From positions 752,595 to 816,594 of the forward strand of contig NZ_CABVHU010000001.1 in the NCBI RefSeq assembly GCF_902497855.1: a stretch of DNA of 64,000 bases, written 5' to 3'. Position numbers and translations under genes: made by a program. Shown one piece after another: positions 16,713 through 25,735 of the stretch. Under the pieces are notes generated by a model. The model had not been told where the DNA came from and did not search any database. It saw nothing but the letters and a program-made list of their open reading frames with translations. Numbering within the stretch: position 1 is the stretch's first letter; each line of letters opens with the position of its first letter. The stretch is from Pseudomonas fluorescens (GTDB taxonomy: Bacteria > Pseudomonadota > Gammaproteobacteria > Pseudomonadales > Pseudomonadaceae).

Positions 16713-19700
16713 GTGAGTCATTTACTGGATCAACTGAAGTTTTTCAATCGCAAGCAAAACGAGTTTTCCGAAGGTCATGGCGAGACCCGCAAAGAGTCTC
16801 GCGACTGGGAGAACGTCTACCGCTCGCGCTGGCAGTACGACAAGATCGTGCGGTCCACCCACGGGGTGAACTGCACCGGCTCTTGCTCGTGGAAAATCTA
16901 CGTGAAGAACGGCCTGATCACCTGGGAAACCCAGCAGACCGACTACCCGCGTACCCGTAACGACTTGCCGAACCATGAGCCCCGTGGCTGCCCCCGTGGC
17001 GCCAGCTACAGCTGGTACATCTACAGCGCCAACCGGCTCAAGTACCCGAAAATCCGCAAGCCGTTGCTCAAGCTCTGGCGCGATGCGCGGCTAACCATGG
17101 CGCCGGTGGAAGCCTGGGCCAGCATCGTCGAGGACAAGGTCAAGGCCGACTCCTATAAAAGCAAACGCGGCATGGGTGGCTTCATTCGTTCCAACTGGGA
17201 GGAAGTCAACGAGATCATCGCTGCCGCCAACGTCTATACGATCAAGCAATACGGCCCTGACCGGATCGTCGGGTTCTCGCCGATCCCGGCCATGTCGATG
17301 GTCAGCTATGCCGCAGGTTCGCGTTACCTGTCGCTGATCGGTGGCGCCTGCCTGAGTTTCTACGACTGGTACTGCGACTTGCCACCGGCCTCGCCGATGG
17401 TCTGGGGCGAGCAGACCGACGTGCCGGAATCGGCCGACTGGTACAACTCCAACTACATCATTGCCTGGGGCTCCAACGTCCCGCAGACCCGTACTCCCGA
17501 CGCGCACTTCTTTACCGAAGTCCGTTACAAGGGCACCAAAACCGTCGCGATCACCCCGGACTACTCGGAAGTCGCCAAGCTCACCGACCTGTGGCTGAAC
17601 CCCAAGCAAGGCACCGATGCGGCGCTGGCCCAGGCGTTCAACCATGTGATCTTCAAAGAATTCCACCTGGACAAACCGAGCGCCTATTTCACCGACTACG
17701 CCAAGCGCTTCACCGATTTGCCAGTGCTGGTGCTGCTCAAGCAAATGGTCGACAAGGCACCGGGCGCCGGTTACCAGCCGGACCGCTTCCTGCGCGCCAG
17801 TGACCTGACCGACAACCTCGGCCAGGAAAACAACCCGGAATGGAAAACCATCGCCCTCGATGCCAGCGGCGAACTGGTGTCCCCTCAGGGCTCCATCGGT
17901 TATCGCTGGGGCGAGAAGGGCAAGTGGAACATCCTGCCCCGTGAAGGCGGCGAAGGCCGTGAGATCGATCTGAAACTGAGCCTGATCGGCGATGACGTGG
18001 CCGAAGTGGCGTTCCCGTATTTTGCCGGCGAGTCCCACGAGCACTTCCAGCACGTGGCCGGCGATGCCGTGCAATACCGCCGCGTGCCGGTGCATAACGT
18101 GGTGCTGGCGGACGGCAGCGTGGCCAAAGTCGCCACCGTGTTCGACCTGTCGGCTGCCAACCTGGCCATCGACCGCGGCCTCGGCGGCGACAACGTCGCC
18201 AAGGATTACGACGACGCCTCGGTGCCCGGCACCCCGGCGTGGCAGGAACAGATCACCGGCGTCAGCCGTGAGAAAGCCATCCAGATTGCCCGTGAGTTCG
18301 CCGACAACGCCGACAAGACCAAGGGCCGCTCGATGATCATCGTCGGCGCGGCGATGAACCACTGGTACCACATGGACATGAACTACCGCGGGCTGATCAA
18401 CATGCTCATGCTCTGCGGGTGTGTCGGCCAGACCGGTGGCGGTTGGGCGCACTACGTCGGTCAGGAAAAACTCCGTCCGCAATGCGGCTGGCTGCCCCTG
18501 GCGTTCGGCCTGGACTGGAACCGTCCGCCTCGCCAGATGAACGGCACCAGCTTCTTCTACGCCCACAGTTCGCAGTGGCGCCACGAGAAAATGAGCATGC
18601 ACGACGTGCTCTCGCCACTGGCCGACAAATCGCAATTCCCCGAGCATGCGCTGGACTACAACATCCGCGCCGAACGCGCCGGCTGGTTGCCCAGCGCACC
18701 GCAACTCAACACTAACCCTTTGCACATTTGCCGCGACGCGGCTGCGGCCGGCATGGACCCGAAAGACTACGTGGTCAAGTCGCTGCAGGACGGTTCGCTG
18801 CGCTTCTCCTGCGAACAGCCGGACAGCCCGGTCAACTTCCCGCGCAACATGTTCATCTGGCGTTCCAACCTGCTGGGCTCCTCGGGCAAGGGCCACGAGT
18901 ACATGCTCAAGTACCTGCTGGGCACGAAGAACGGGGTGATGAACGAAGACATCGGCCAGGTCGGCGACTGCAAACCCGAAGAAGCCGAATGGGTGGACGA
19001 GGGCGCCATCGGCAAGCTCGACCTGGTCACCACGCTGGACTTTCGCATGTCCTCGACCTGCGTCTATTCCGACATCGTGTTGCCGACCGCGACCTGGTAC
19101 GAAAAAGACGACATGAACACCTCGGACATGCACCCGTTCATTCACCCGTTGTCGGCGGCGATCGACCCGGCATGGGAATCGCGTTCCGACTGGGAAATCT
19201 ACAAAGGCATCGCCAAGGCGTTTTCCAGCATGTCCGAAGGGCACCTGGGCGTTGAGAAGGACCTGGTGACCATCCCGCTGATGCACGACAGCGTCGGCGA
19301 ACTGGCCCAACCGTTTGGCGGCACCGACTGGAAAAGCGACGGCGTGGCACCGGTGCCAGGCAAGAACGCACCGAACCTGCATGTGGTGGAGCGTGACTAC
19401 CCGAACATCTACAAGCAGTTCTCGTCTCTCGGGCCATTGCTGGAAAAACACGGCAACGGCGGCAAAGGCATCAACTGGAACACCGAAGACGAAGTGAAAT
19501 TCCTCGGTGAACTCAATCACAAAGAAGGCGATGCCGGTATCAGCCAGGGTCGGCCGAAAATCGACACGGCCATCGACGCCGCTGAAGTGATTCTGTCGCT
19601 GGCGCCGGAAACCAACGGCCAGGTGGCGGTCAAGGCCTGGGCCGCGCTGTCGGAATTCACCGGCATCGACCACAGCCATCTGGCGCTGTCCAAGGCCCAT

Positions 19701-20486
19701 GAGGCGATTCGTTTTCGCGACATTCAGGCACAGCCACGCAAGATCATTTCCAGCCCGACCTGGTCGGGTCTCGAAGACGATCACGTCAGCTACAACGCCG
19801 GCTACACCAACGTTCACGAAGGGATCCCATGGCGCACCATCACCGGTCGCCAGCAGTTCTACCAGGATCACCCGTGGATGCAGGCGTTCGGCGAGCAATT
19901 GATGAGTTATCGGCCGCCGGTCAACACCCGCACCATCGAAGGGGTGAAAGGCAAGCGCAGTAACGGCCACAAGGAAATCGTCCTGAACTGGATCACCCCG
20001 CACCAGAAGTGGGGCATCCACAGCACCTACAGCGACAACCTGCTGATGCTCACCCTCAGCCGTGGCGGGCCGATTGTCTGGCTCTCGGAGAACGACGCGA
20101 AAAGCGCCGGCATCGAGGACAACGACTGGATCGAGTGCTTCAACATCAATGGTGCACTGACCGCCCGTGCGGTGGTCAGCCAACGCGTCAAGGACGGCAT
20201 GGTGATGATGTATCACGCCCAGGAACGGATCGTGAACGTGCCCGGTTCGGAAACCACCAAGACCCGTGGCGGCCACCACAACTCGGTCACCCGCGTTGTG
20301 CTCAAACCGACCCACATGATCGGCGGCTATGCCCAGCAGGCCTACGGTTTCAACTATTACGGCACGGTCGGTTGCAACCGCGATGAATTCGTCGTGGTTC
20401 GCAAAATGTCCAAAGTCGACTGGCTCGATGGTTCAAGTGGCGATGACCTGCCACGTCCGCTGCCAACCGATATCGAGGAGAACTGA
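16713..20486 (+). CDS. narG: Respiratory nitrate reductase alpha subunit NarG
   Basis: This 1257-aa molybdenum bis-MGD catalytic subunit reduces nitrate to nitrite on the cytoplasmic face. FS0 cluster ligands are His50, Cys54, Cys58 and Cys93 (STHGVNCTGSCSW, RGCPRG); the Mo ligand is Asp222 in YDWYCDLPPASP. It starts at GTG 16713 (MSHLLDQLKFF), normal for NarG, and is full length. It lies in the narK1K2GHJI operon. Long open frames on the other strand here are by-products of GC codon bias. Confidence 0.97.
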   Translation: MSHLLDQLKFFNRKQNEFSEGHGETRKESRDWENVYRSRWQYDKIVRSTHGVNCTGSCSWKIYVKNGLITWETQQTDYPRTRNDLPNHEPRGCPRGASYSWYIYSANRLKYPKIRKPLLKLWRDARLTMAPVEAWASIVEDKVKADSYKSKRGMGGFIRSNWEEVNEIIAAANVYTIKQYGPDRIVGFSPIPAMSMVSYAAGSRYLSLIGGACLSFYDWYCDLPPASPMVWGEQTDVPESADWYNSNYIIAWGSNVPQTRTPDAHFFTEVRYKGTKTVAITPDYSEVAKLTDLWLNPKQGTDAALAQAFNHVIFKEFHLDKPSAYFTDYAKRFTDLPVLVLLKQMVDKAPGAGYQPDRFLRASDLTDNLGQENNPEWKTIALDASGELVSPQGSIGYRWGEKGKWNILPREGGEGREIDLKLSLIGDDVAEVAFPYFAGESHEHFQHVAGDAVQYRRVPVHNVVLADGSVAKVATVFDLSAANLAIDRGLGGDNVAKDYDDASVPGTPAWQEQITGVSREKAIQIAREFADNADKTKGRSMIIVGAAMNHWYHMDMNYRGLINMLMLCGCVGQTGGGWAHYVGQEKLRPQCGWLPLAFGLDWNRPPRQMNGTSFFYAHSSQWRHEKMSMHDVLSPLADKSQFPEHALDYNIRAERAGWLPSAPQLNTNPLHICRDAAAAGMDPKDYVVKSLQDGSLRFSCEQPDSPVNFPRNMFIWRSNLLGSSGKGHEYMLKYLLGTKNGVMNEDIGQVGDCKPEEAEWVDEGAIGKLDLVTTLDFRMSSTCVYSDIVLPTATWYEKDDMNTSDMHPFIHPLSAAIDPAWESRSDWEIYKGIAKAFSSMSEGHLGVEKDLVTIPLMHDSVGELAQPFGGTDWKSDGVAPVPGKNAPNLHVVERDYPNIYKQFSSLGPLLEKHGNGGKGINWNTEDEVKFLGELNHKEGDAGISQGRPKIDTAIDAAEVILSLAPETNGQVAVKAWAALSEFTGIDHSHLALSKAHEAIRFRDIQAQPRKIISSPTWSGLEDDHVSYNAGYTNVHEGIPWRTITGRQQFYQDHPWMQAFGEQLMSYRPPVNTRTIEGVKGKRSNGHKEIVLNWITPHQKWGIHSTYSDNLLMLTLSRGGPIVWLSENDAKSAGIEDNDWIECFNINGALTARAVVSQRVKDGMVMMYHAQERIVNVPGSETTKTRGGHHNSVTRVVLKPTHMIGGYAQQAYGFNYYGTVGCNRDEFVVVRKMSKVDWLDGSSGDDLPRPLPTDIEEN

Positions 20487-20487
20487 G

Positions 20488-22026
20488 ATGAAGATTCGCT
20501 CACAAATCGGCATGGTTCTGAACCTGGACAAATGCATCGGTTGCCACACCTGTTCCATCACCTGCAAAAACGTCTGGACCAGCCGCGAAGGCATGGAATA
20601 CGCCTGGTTCAACAACGTCGAATCGAAACCCGGGATCGGCTACCCGAAAGAATGGGAAAACCAGGACAAGTGGAAAGGTGGCTGGATCCGCAATGCCAAC
20701 GGCACGATCAACCCGCGCATCGGCGGTAAATTCCGTGTATTGGCGAACATTTTCGCCAACCCGGACCTGCCGAGCCTCGACGATTACTATGAGCCCTTCG
20801 ACTTCGATTACCAGCACCTGCACACCGCGCCGCTGGGCGAGCATCAGCCCACCGCACGTCCGCGTTCGCTGATCTCCGGCAAGCGCATGGAAAAAATCGA
20901 GTGGGGCCCGAACTGGGAAGAAATCCTCGGCACCGAATTCGCCAAGCGTCGCAAGGACAAGAACTTCGACAAGATCCAGGCGGACATTTACGGCGAGTAC
21001 GAAAACACCTTCATGATGTATTTGCCGCGCCTGTGCGAGCACTGCCTCAACCCGACGTGCGCCGCGGCTTGCCCGAGCGGGGCGATCTACAAGCGTGAAG
21101 AAGACGGCATCGTCCTGATCGACCAGGAAAAATGCCGTGGCTGGCGCATGTGCATCAGCGGCTGCCCGTACAAGAAGATCTATTTCAACTGGAAAAGCGG
21201 CAAGTCCGAGAAGTGCATCTTCTGCTACCCGCGGATCGAAGCCGGGATGCCGACCGTTTGCGCGGAAACCTGCGTCGGGCGCATCCGTTACCTCGGTGTG
21301 CTGCTGTATGACGCCGACCGCATCAGCGAAGTGGCGAGCACCGCCAATGAGCAGGACCTGTACGAGAAGCAACTGGAGATTTTCCTCGATCCGAATGATC
21401 CGGCGGTAATCCGTCAGGCTCTGGAAGACGGTGTGCCGCAGTCGGTGATCGACTCGGCCCAACGTTCGCCGGTCTACAAAATGGCCGTGGACTGGAAACT
21501 CGCGCTGCCGCTGCACCCGGAATACCGCACCTTGCCGATGGTCTGGTACGTACCGCCACTGTCGCCGATCCAGAACGCCGCCACGGCCGGCACCGTCGGC
21601 ATGAACGGGGTGATCCCGGATGTCGACAGCCTGCGCATTCCACTGAAGTACCTGGCCAACCTGCTGACGGCGGGCGATGAAAAACCGGTCAAGCGTGCTC
21701 TGAAACGCTTGCTGGCGATGCGTGCCTACAAACGTTCCGAGCAGGTCGACGGTGTTCAGGACCTGCAAGTACTTGAGGATGTCGGCCTGAGCGTGGCCCA
21801 GGTCGAGGAGATGTACCGCTACCTGGCGATCGCCAACTATGAAGACCGCTTTGTGGTGCCGAGTGCCCACCGCGAGGACGCCATGAGCGACGCCTTCGCC
21901 GAGCGTTCCGGTTGCGGCTTCAGTTTCGGCAGCGGCTGCAGCGGCAGTTCCGACACCAACATGTTCGGCGCCAAGAAGGCCAACCGTCGCGACATCCTGA
22001 AAACCGTGCAGTTGTGGGAGGAGTGA
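20488..22026 (+). CDS. narH: Respiratory nitrate reductase beta subunit NarH
   Basis: This 512-aa iron-sulfur electron-transfer subunit sits between NarI and NarG. The first cluster ligands are Cys16, 19, 22 and 26 (CIGCHTCSITC). Further groups are CEHCLNPTCAAACP, CRGWRMCISGCPYKK (Trp in a ligand position marks the 3Fe-4S cluster) and CIFCYPRIE...CAETCVGR. The start ATG 20488 follows GGAGAACTGAG, just after the narG stop. The C-terminus is unusual, with a Gly/Cys/Ser-rich stretch (GCGFSFGSGCSGSS) before a basic end. Confidence 0.97.
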   Translation: MKIRSQIGMVLNLDKCIGCHTCSITCKNVWTSREGMEYAWFNNVESKPGIGYPKEWENQDKWKGGWIRNANGTINPRIGGKFRVLANIFANPDLPSLDDYYEPFDFDYQHLHTAPLGEHQPTARPRSLISGKRMEKIEWGPNWEEILGTEFAKRRKDKNFDKIQADIYGEYENTFMMYLPRLCEHCLNPTCAAACPSGAIYKREEDGIVLIDQEKCRGWRMCISGCPYKKIYFNWKSGKSEKCIFCYPRIEAGMPTVCAETCVGRIRYLGVLLYDADRISEVASTANEQDLYEKQLEIFLDPNDPAVIRQALEDGVPQSVIDSAQRSPVYKMAVDWKLALPLHPEYRTLPMVWYVPPLSPIQNAATAGTVGMNGVIPDVDSLRIPLKYLANLLTAGDEKPVKRALKRLLAMRAYKRSEQVDGVQDLQVLEDVGLSVAQVEEMYRYLAIANYEDRFVVPSAHREDAMSDAFAERSGCGFSFGSGCSGSSDTNMFGAKKANRRDILKTVQLWEE

Positions 22027-22028
22027 GC

Positions 22029-22784
22029 ATGCAAATTCTCAAAGTGATTTCGCTGCTGCTCGATTACCCGACCGAGACACTGATTGGCGGTCGCGACGAA
22101 CTGGAGCAAGCGATCATTCAATGCCGGGAAATCAGCCCGACACAGCGCGCGGCGTTGTTCGAATTGCTCGAGCTGATCTGCGCCAATGACCTGATGGACG
22201 GGCAGGAGCACTACGGTGCGCTGTTCGGTCGGGGGCGCTCGTTGTCGCTGCTGTTGTTCGAGCATGTGCACGGCGAGTCCCGGGACCGTGGCCAGGCCAT
22301 GGTCGACATGATGGCGCAATACGAAGCCGCCGGTTTTGCCATCGGTGTCAAGGAGCTGCCGGACTATATCCCGCTGTACCTGGAGTTCCTGTCCACCCGC
22401 GAAGACATCGAGGCCCGCGAGGGCCTGGCGGATGTTTCGCACTTGCTGGCCTTGCTCGCGGCACGTCTGGAAGAGCGCGAAAGCGCCTATGCCAGTTGCT
22501 TCCGGGCGCTGCTACAAATTGCCGGGGCCGAGCCGCATCAGGCGGTCGCCGACCTGCGGGAGCAGGTCGCGGCGGAACCTCGCGACGACTCCCTCGAAGC
22601 CCTCGACAAGATCTGGGAAGAGGAGGCCGTGGATTTCCTCAAGGCTGAACAGCAGGACCGTTGCAGTTCGCTGCCAAGCGCGCCGGGCAAGGCCCGTGAG
22701 GAAAGCGCGGTACCGTTGCACTGGGTGGATTTTCAGCATGAAGGGCTGGCCGCCGTGCCAGCCAAGGAGGTAGGCAATGTCTAA
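22029..22784 (+). CDS. narJ: Nitrate reductase maturation chaperone NarJ
   Basis: The 251-aa TorD/DmsD-like chaperone is needed for cofactor insertion into NarG before membrane docking. The family motif is present as LPDYIPLYLEFLS with an acidic helical C-terminus. ATG 22029 follows the narH stop by 2 bp and the 3' end overlaps narI by 8 bp. Confidence 0.93.
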   Translation: MQILKVISLLLDYPTETLIGGRDELEQAIIQCREISPTQRAALFELLELICANDLMDGQEHYGALFGRGRSLSLLLFEHVHGESRDRGQAMVDMMAQYEAAGFAIGVKELPDYIPLYLEFLSTREDIEAREGLADVSHLLALLAARLEERESAYASCFRALLQIAGAEPHQAVADLREQVAAEPRDDSLEALDKIWEEEAVDFLKAEQQDRCSSLPSAPGKAREESAVPLHWVDFQHEGLAAVPAKEVGNV

Positions 22785-23457
22785 ATGGAACCTGTTGTTG
22801 TTCGGGGTCTATCCCTACGTCGCCCTGGCGATTTGCCTGATCGGAAGTTGGGCCCGCTTCGACCTGTCGCAATACAGCTGGAAAGCAGGTTCGAGCCAGA
22901 TGCTCAACCAACGCGGTATGCGCGTGGCGAGCAACTTCTTTCACATCGGTGTGTTGTTCGTGCTGGCCGGACACTTTGTCGGCCTGCTGACCCCGGCGTC
23001 GATTTATCACCACGTGATCAGCACCGAGAACAAGCAGTTGCTGGCAATGGTTTCGGGCGGGTTCTTCGGCCTGTTGTGCCTGATCGGCCTGCTGATGCTG
23101 GTTAACCGGCGGCTCAGCGACCCTCGGGTCCGCGCCACCTCCAGTCCTTCGGACATCCTGATTCTGCTGGTGCTGCTGGCGCAATTGCTGCTCGGTCTGC
23201 TGACCATCGTCGCGTCTACCGGGCACATGGACGGCTCGGTCATGGTGATGCTCGCCGATTGGGCGCAGAACACCGTGCTGTTGCGTCCGGTGGAAGCGGC
23301 GGCGGCCATCGCGCCGGTCGGGCTGATCTACAAGTTGCACGTGTTTCTCGGTTTGACCCTGTTTGTGCTGTTCCCCTTCACCCGTCTCGTACACATGATC
23401 AGCGCACCGATCTGGTACCTGGGGCGTCGTTATCAAATCGTTCGTCAGAAGTACTGA
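22777..23457 (+). CDS. narI: Respiratory nitrate reductase gamma subunit NarI (cytochrome b)
   Basis: This 226-aa inner-membrane di-haem cytochrome b has five TM segments and oxidises quinol at the periplasmic side. The likely haem ligands are His56, His66, His188 and His206 (FFHIGVLFVLAGHFVG; KLHVF; LVHMI). It is coupled to narJ by an 8-bp overlap. Confidence 0.96.
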   Translation: MSKWNLLLFGVYPYVALAICLIGSWARFDLSQYSWKAGSSQMLNQRGMRVASNFFHIGVLFVLAGHFVGLLTPASIYHHVISTENKQLLAMVSGGFFGLLCLIGLLMLVNRRLSDPRVRATSSPSDILILLVLLAQLLLGLLTIVASTGHMDGSVMVMLADWAQNTVLLRPVEAAAAIAPVGLIYKLHVFLGLTLFVLFPFTRLVHMISAPIWYLGRRYQIVRQKY

Positions 23458-23467
23458 GGAGACAATC

Positions 23468-24427
23468 ATGTCAGGTGGATGTGGATGTGGTGGCGGTAAA
23501 GGGGGCAGCGGTGGCTGCGGTTCTTCCAAAAAAGCCGAGGAAGTCCTCGACATCGGGGCGGTCGCGCAGGCGCAGTTCGAAGCGCTGCCGGTGGAGCCTG
23601 CGGCGGCCGATGACGCCCCGGCCCAGTTGATCGCCAGCAGTGAGCAGGAGTGGCCGATCATCAGCGTCAACGAGGTGGCGATCACCCCGGAGGCGATGGC
23701 CCAGGAGCTGCAATACCACCCGGCCGAAAGCCGCGAGGAGGCGGTCTATCTGGCCGCCCGGGCGCTGGTGATCCGCGAACTGTTGCAGCAGCGCATCGCC
23801 GAGCTCGGTGTGTCGCTGGAAATCGGCGCCGGTGAGAACGAAGAAGAAGCGGCCACGCGCTTGCTCCTCGAGCGTGAGGTGACCGTGCCTCAGTGTGACG
23901 AGGAAACCAGCCTGCGCTACTACGAAAACAATCGCGGGCGCTTCCACAGCGCACCGTTGCTGGCGGTGCGGCACATCCTGCTCGAGTGCGCGCCGGACGA
24001 TGCCGAGGCGCGCTCCCTGGCGCAGGTCCAGGCGCAAATCCTGCTGGAGCGCCTGGCAGAGTTTCCCGGCAGTTTTGCCGAGTTGGCCGTGAAATATTCG
24101 GCTTGCCCGTCGAAGGCCCAAGGCGGTTCCCTGGGCCAGATCAGCAAGGGCCAGACCGTGCCCGAACTTGAGCGTCAGCTGTTCACCCTGGCCCCGGGTC
24201 TGGCCGGCAAACCGCTGGAAAGTCGCTACGGCTGGCATGTGATCAGTGTCGACCAGCGCATCGAAGGCAAGCCATTGCCCTATGAAGTGGTTTCGACCGC
24301 GATTCGCACGCAGTTGCAGCAGGGCGTCTGGCAAAAAGCCCTGGTGCAGTACCTGCAAACCCTGATCGGTGCGGCGGATATTCGCGGCATCCACTTACAG
24401 GGCGCCGACTCACCGCTGGTGCAGTGA
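23468..24427 (+). CDS. PpiC/parvulin-type peptidyl-prolyl isomerase of the nar operon, with Gly/Cys-rich N-terminus
   Basis: In this 319-aa product residues 1-22 are almost only Gly, Cys, Ser and Lys ([18 protein letters not shown]); there is no signal peptide. A helical region follows, then a parvulin domain (about 165-265: [50 protein letters not shown]). P. aeruginosa has the same gene between narI and moaA1. NifM-like parvulins assist metalloenzymes, so help in NarGHI assembly is plausible but inferred. Confidence 0.88.
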   Translation: MSGGCGCGGGKGGSGGCGSSKKAEEVLDIGAVAQAQFEALPVEPAAADDAPAQLIASSEQEWPIISVNEVAITPEAMAQELQYHPAESREEAVYLAARALVIRELLQQRIAELGVSLEIGAGENEEEAATRLLLEREVTVPQCDEETSLRYYENNRGRFHSAPLLAVRHILLECAPDDAEARSLAQVQAQILLERLAEFPGSFAELAVKYSACPSKAQGGSLGQISKGQTVPELERQLFTLAPGLAGKPLESRYGWHVISVDQRIEGKPLPYEVVSTAIRTQLQQGVWQKALVQYLQTLIGAADIRGIHLQGADSPLVQ

Positions 24428-24450
24428 AATCGGGCCAACCGGGAGATGTG

Positions 24451-25443
24451 ATGAACGCTGTGATGCAGGATGGTTTTGGACGCCAGATCGACTATCTGCG
24501 GATGTCGGTGACGGACCGTTGTGATTTTCGCTGTGTGTATTGCATGGCGAAAAACATGACCTTCCTGCCGCGTCAGCAGGTGCTCACCCTGGAGGAGTTG
24601 CAGCGTTTGGCGACGCTGTTCGTCGGCCTGGGCGTGCGCAAGATCCGTCTCACCGGCGGCGAGCCGCTGATTCGCCCGGGCATTGTCGGATTGTGCCGCA
24701 ACATTGCCGCCTTGCCCGGTTTGCGCGAACTGGTGATGACCAGCAACGGCTCGCAACTGGGGCGGCTGGCCGGGCCATTGGTGGAGGCCGGGGTCAAACG
24801 GATGAACATCAGCCTCGATAGCCTGGACGGGCAGAAGTTTCGGGCGATCACCCGCAACGGCGATCTCGACCAGGTGCTGGGCGGCATTGAAGCGGCGCGC
24901 GGCGCGGGGTTCGAGCGCGTCAAACTCAACTGCGTGGTGATGAAGGGGCGTAATTTCGATGAGGTCCCGGCACTGGTGCAATACGCCATCGACCAGCGCA
25001 TCGATATCAGCTTTATCGAGGAGATGCCCCTGGGCGATGTCGGGCGTTCCCGGGGCGAGTCGTTTTGTTCCAGCGACGAAGTGCGCACACTGATCGCTGG
25101 GCGGCATCGCTTGCTCGACAGCACGGAAAACAGTGGTGGACCGGCACGTTATGTGCGCCTGGAGCGCCACCCCGAGACCCGCATCGGCTTCATTTCACCC
25201 AACAGCCACAACTTCTGTGGCAGCTGCAATCGGGTGCGGATGACCGTGGAGGGGAAGTTGTTGCTGTGTCTGGGGCAGGAAGATGCCCTGGATTTACGCG
25301 GCTTTCTGCGGCGTTATCCGCTGGATGACCAGCCGGTGATCAATGCCATCCACAAAGCCCTGCGCGGCAAGCCCCTGCGCCACGATTTCAGCCCGGAGGG
25401 GGAGGTGCAGATCGTGCGGTTCATGAACATGAGTGGCGGGTGA
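24451..25443 (+). CDS. moaA: GTP 3',8-cyclase MoaA (molybdenum cofactor biosynthesis)
   Basis: This 330-aa radical SAM enzyme does the first step of molybdopterin synthesis. The SAM cluster ligands are Cys24, Cys28 and Cys31 (CDFRCVYC); the C-terminal cluster is [10 protein letters not shown] followed by a later Cys; the chain ends in the family's double Gly (MSGG). ATG 24451 has RBS GGGAGA; an in-frame GTG at 24424 is less likely. It is the last gene of the nar operon. Confidence 0.93.
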   Translation: MNAVMQDGFGRQIDYLRMSVTDRCDFRCVYCMAKNMTFLPRQQVLTLEELQRLATLFVGLGVRKIRLTGGEPLIRPGIVGLCRNIAALPGLRELVMTSNGSQLGRLAGPLVEAGVKRMNISLDSLDGQKFRAITRNGDLDQVLGGIEAARGAGFERVKLNCVVMKGRNFDEVPALVQYAIDQRIDISFIEEMPLGDVGRSRGESFCSSDEVRTLIAGRHRLLDSTENSGGPARYVRLERHPETRIGFISPNSHNFCGSCNRVRMTVEGKLLLCLGQEDALDLRGFLRRYPLDDQPVINAIHKALRGKPLRHDFSPEGEVQIVRFMNMSGG

Positions 25444-25479
25444 ACTGTCTTGTACGATTAAAAAAACACAACCAATCCC

Positions 25480-25570
25480 CTGTGGGAGCGAGCCTGCTCG
25501 CGAAGATGGCAGCCCATTCAACATCAATGTCGAATGTCCTACCGCTTTCGCGAGCAGGCTCGCTCCCACA
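25480..25570. repeat. REP doublet after moaA
   Basis: An inverted pair of GTGGGAGCGAGCCTGCTCGC elements with a diverged middle. It lies after moaA, where it may act as a 3' boundary. Confidence 0.85.
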
Positions 25571-25634
25571 TTTGGTTCCTTGCTGGCTTGAGTATTTTCA
25601 CTTCGACTTCGCGCGCTTTTTTCACCGCCAAATC

Positions 25635-25648
25635 TTGATATCGATCAA
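25635..25648 (+). promoter_or_regulatory. ANR/DNR box of nrdD
   Basis: TTGATATCGATCAA is a perfect palindromic consensus site 88 bp upstream of the nrdD ATG. A -10-like TACCCT at 25671-25676 has class II spacing. Confidence 0.8.
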
Positions 25649-25735
25649 TTGCAGATCAGCCCTTAGTCCGTACCCTTCACTGCATGTTGTGTTTATTCAA
25701 ACTTAAACATCTATATGTAGTGTCTGGAGCCCCGA

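Noticed and set aside
17091..20315. 1,074-codon open frame antisense to narG (and similar long frames antisense to narH, norR, nrdD)
   Set aside because: They mirror strongly conserved genes, have repetitive Val/Gly/Arg/His-rich translations and no domain; they arise from GC-rich third positions.
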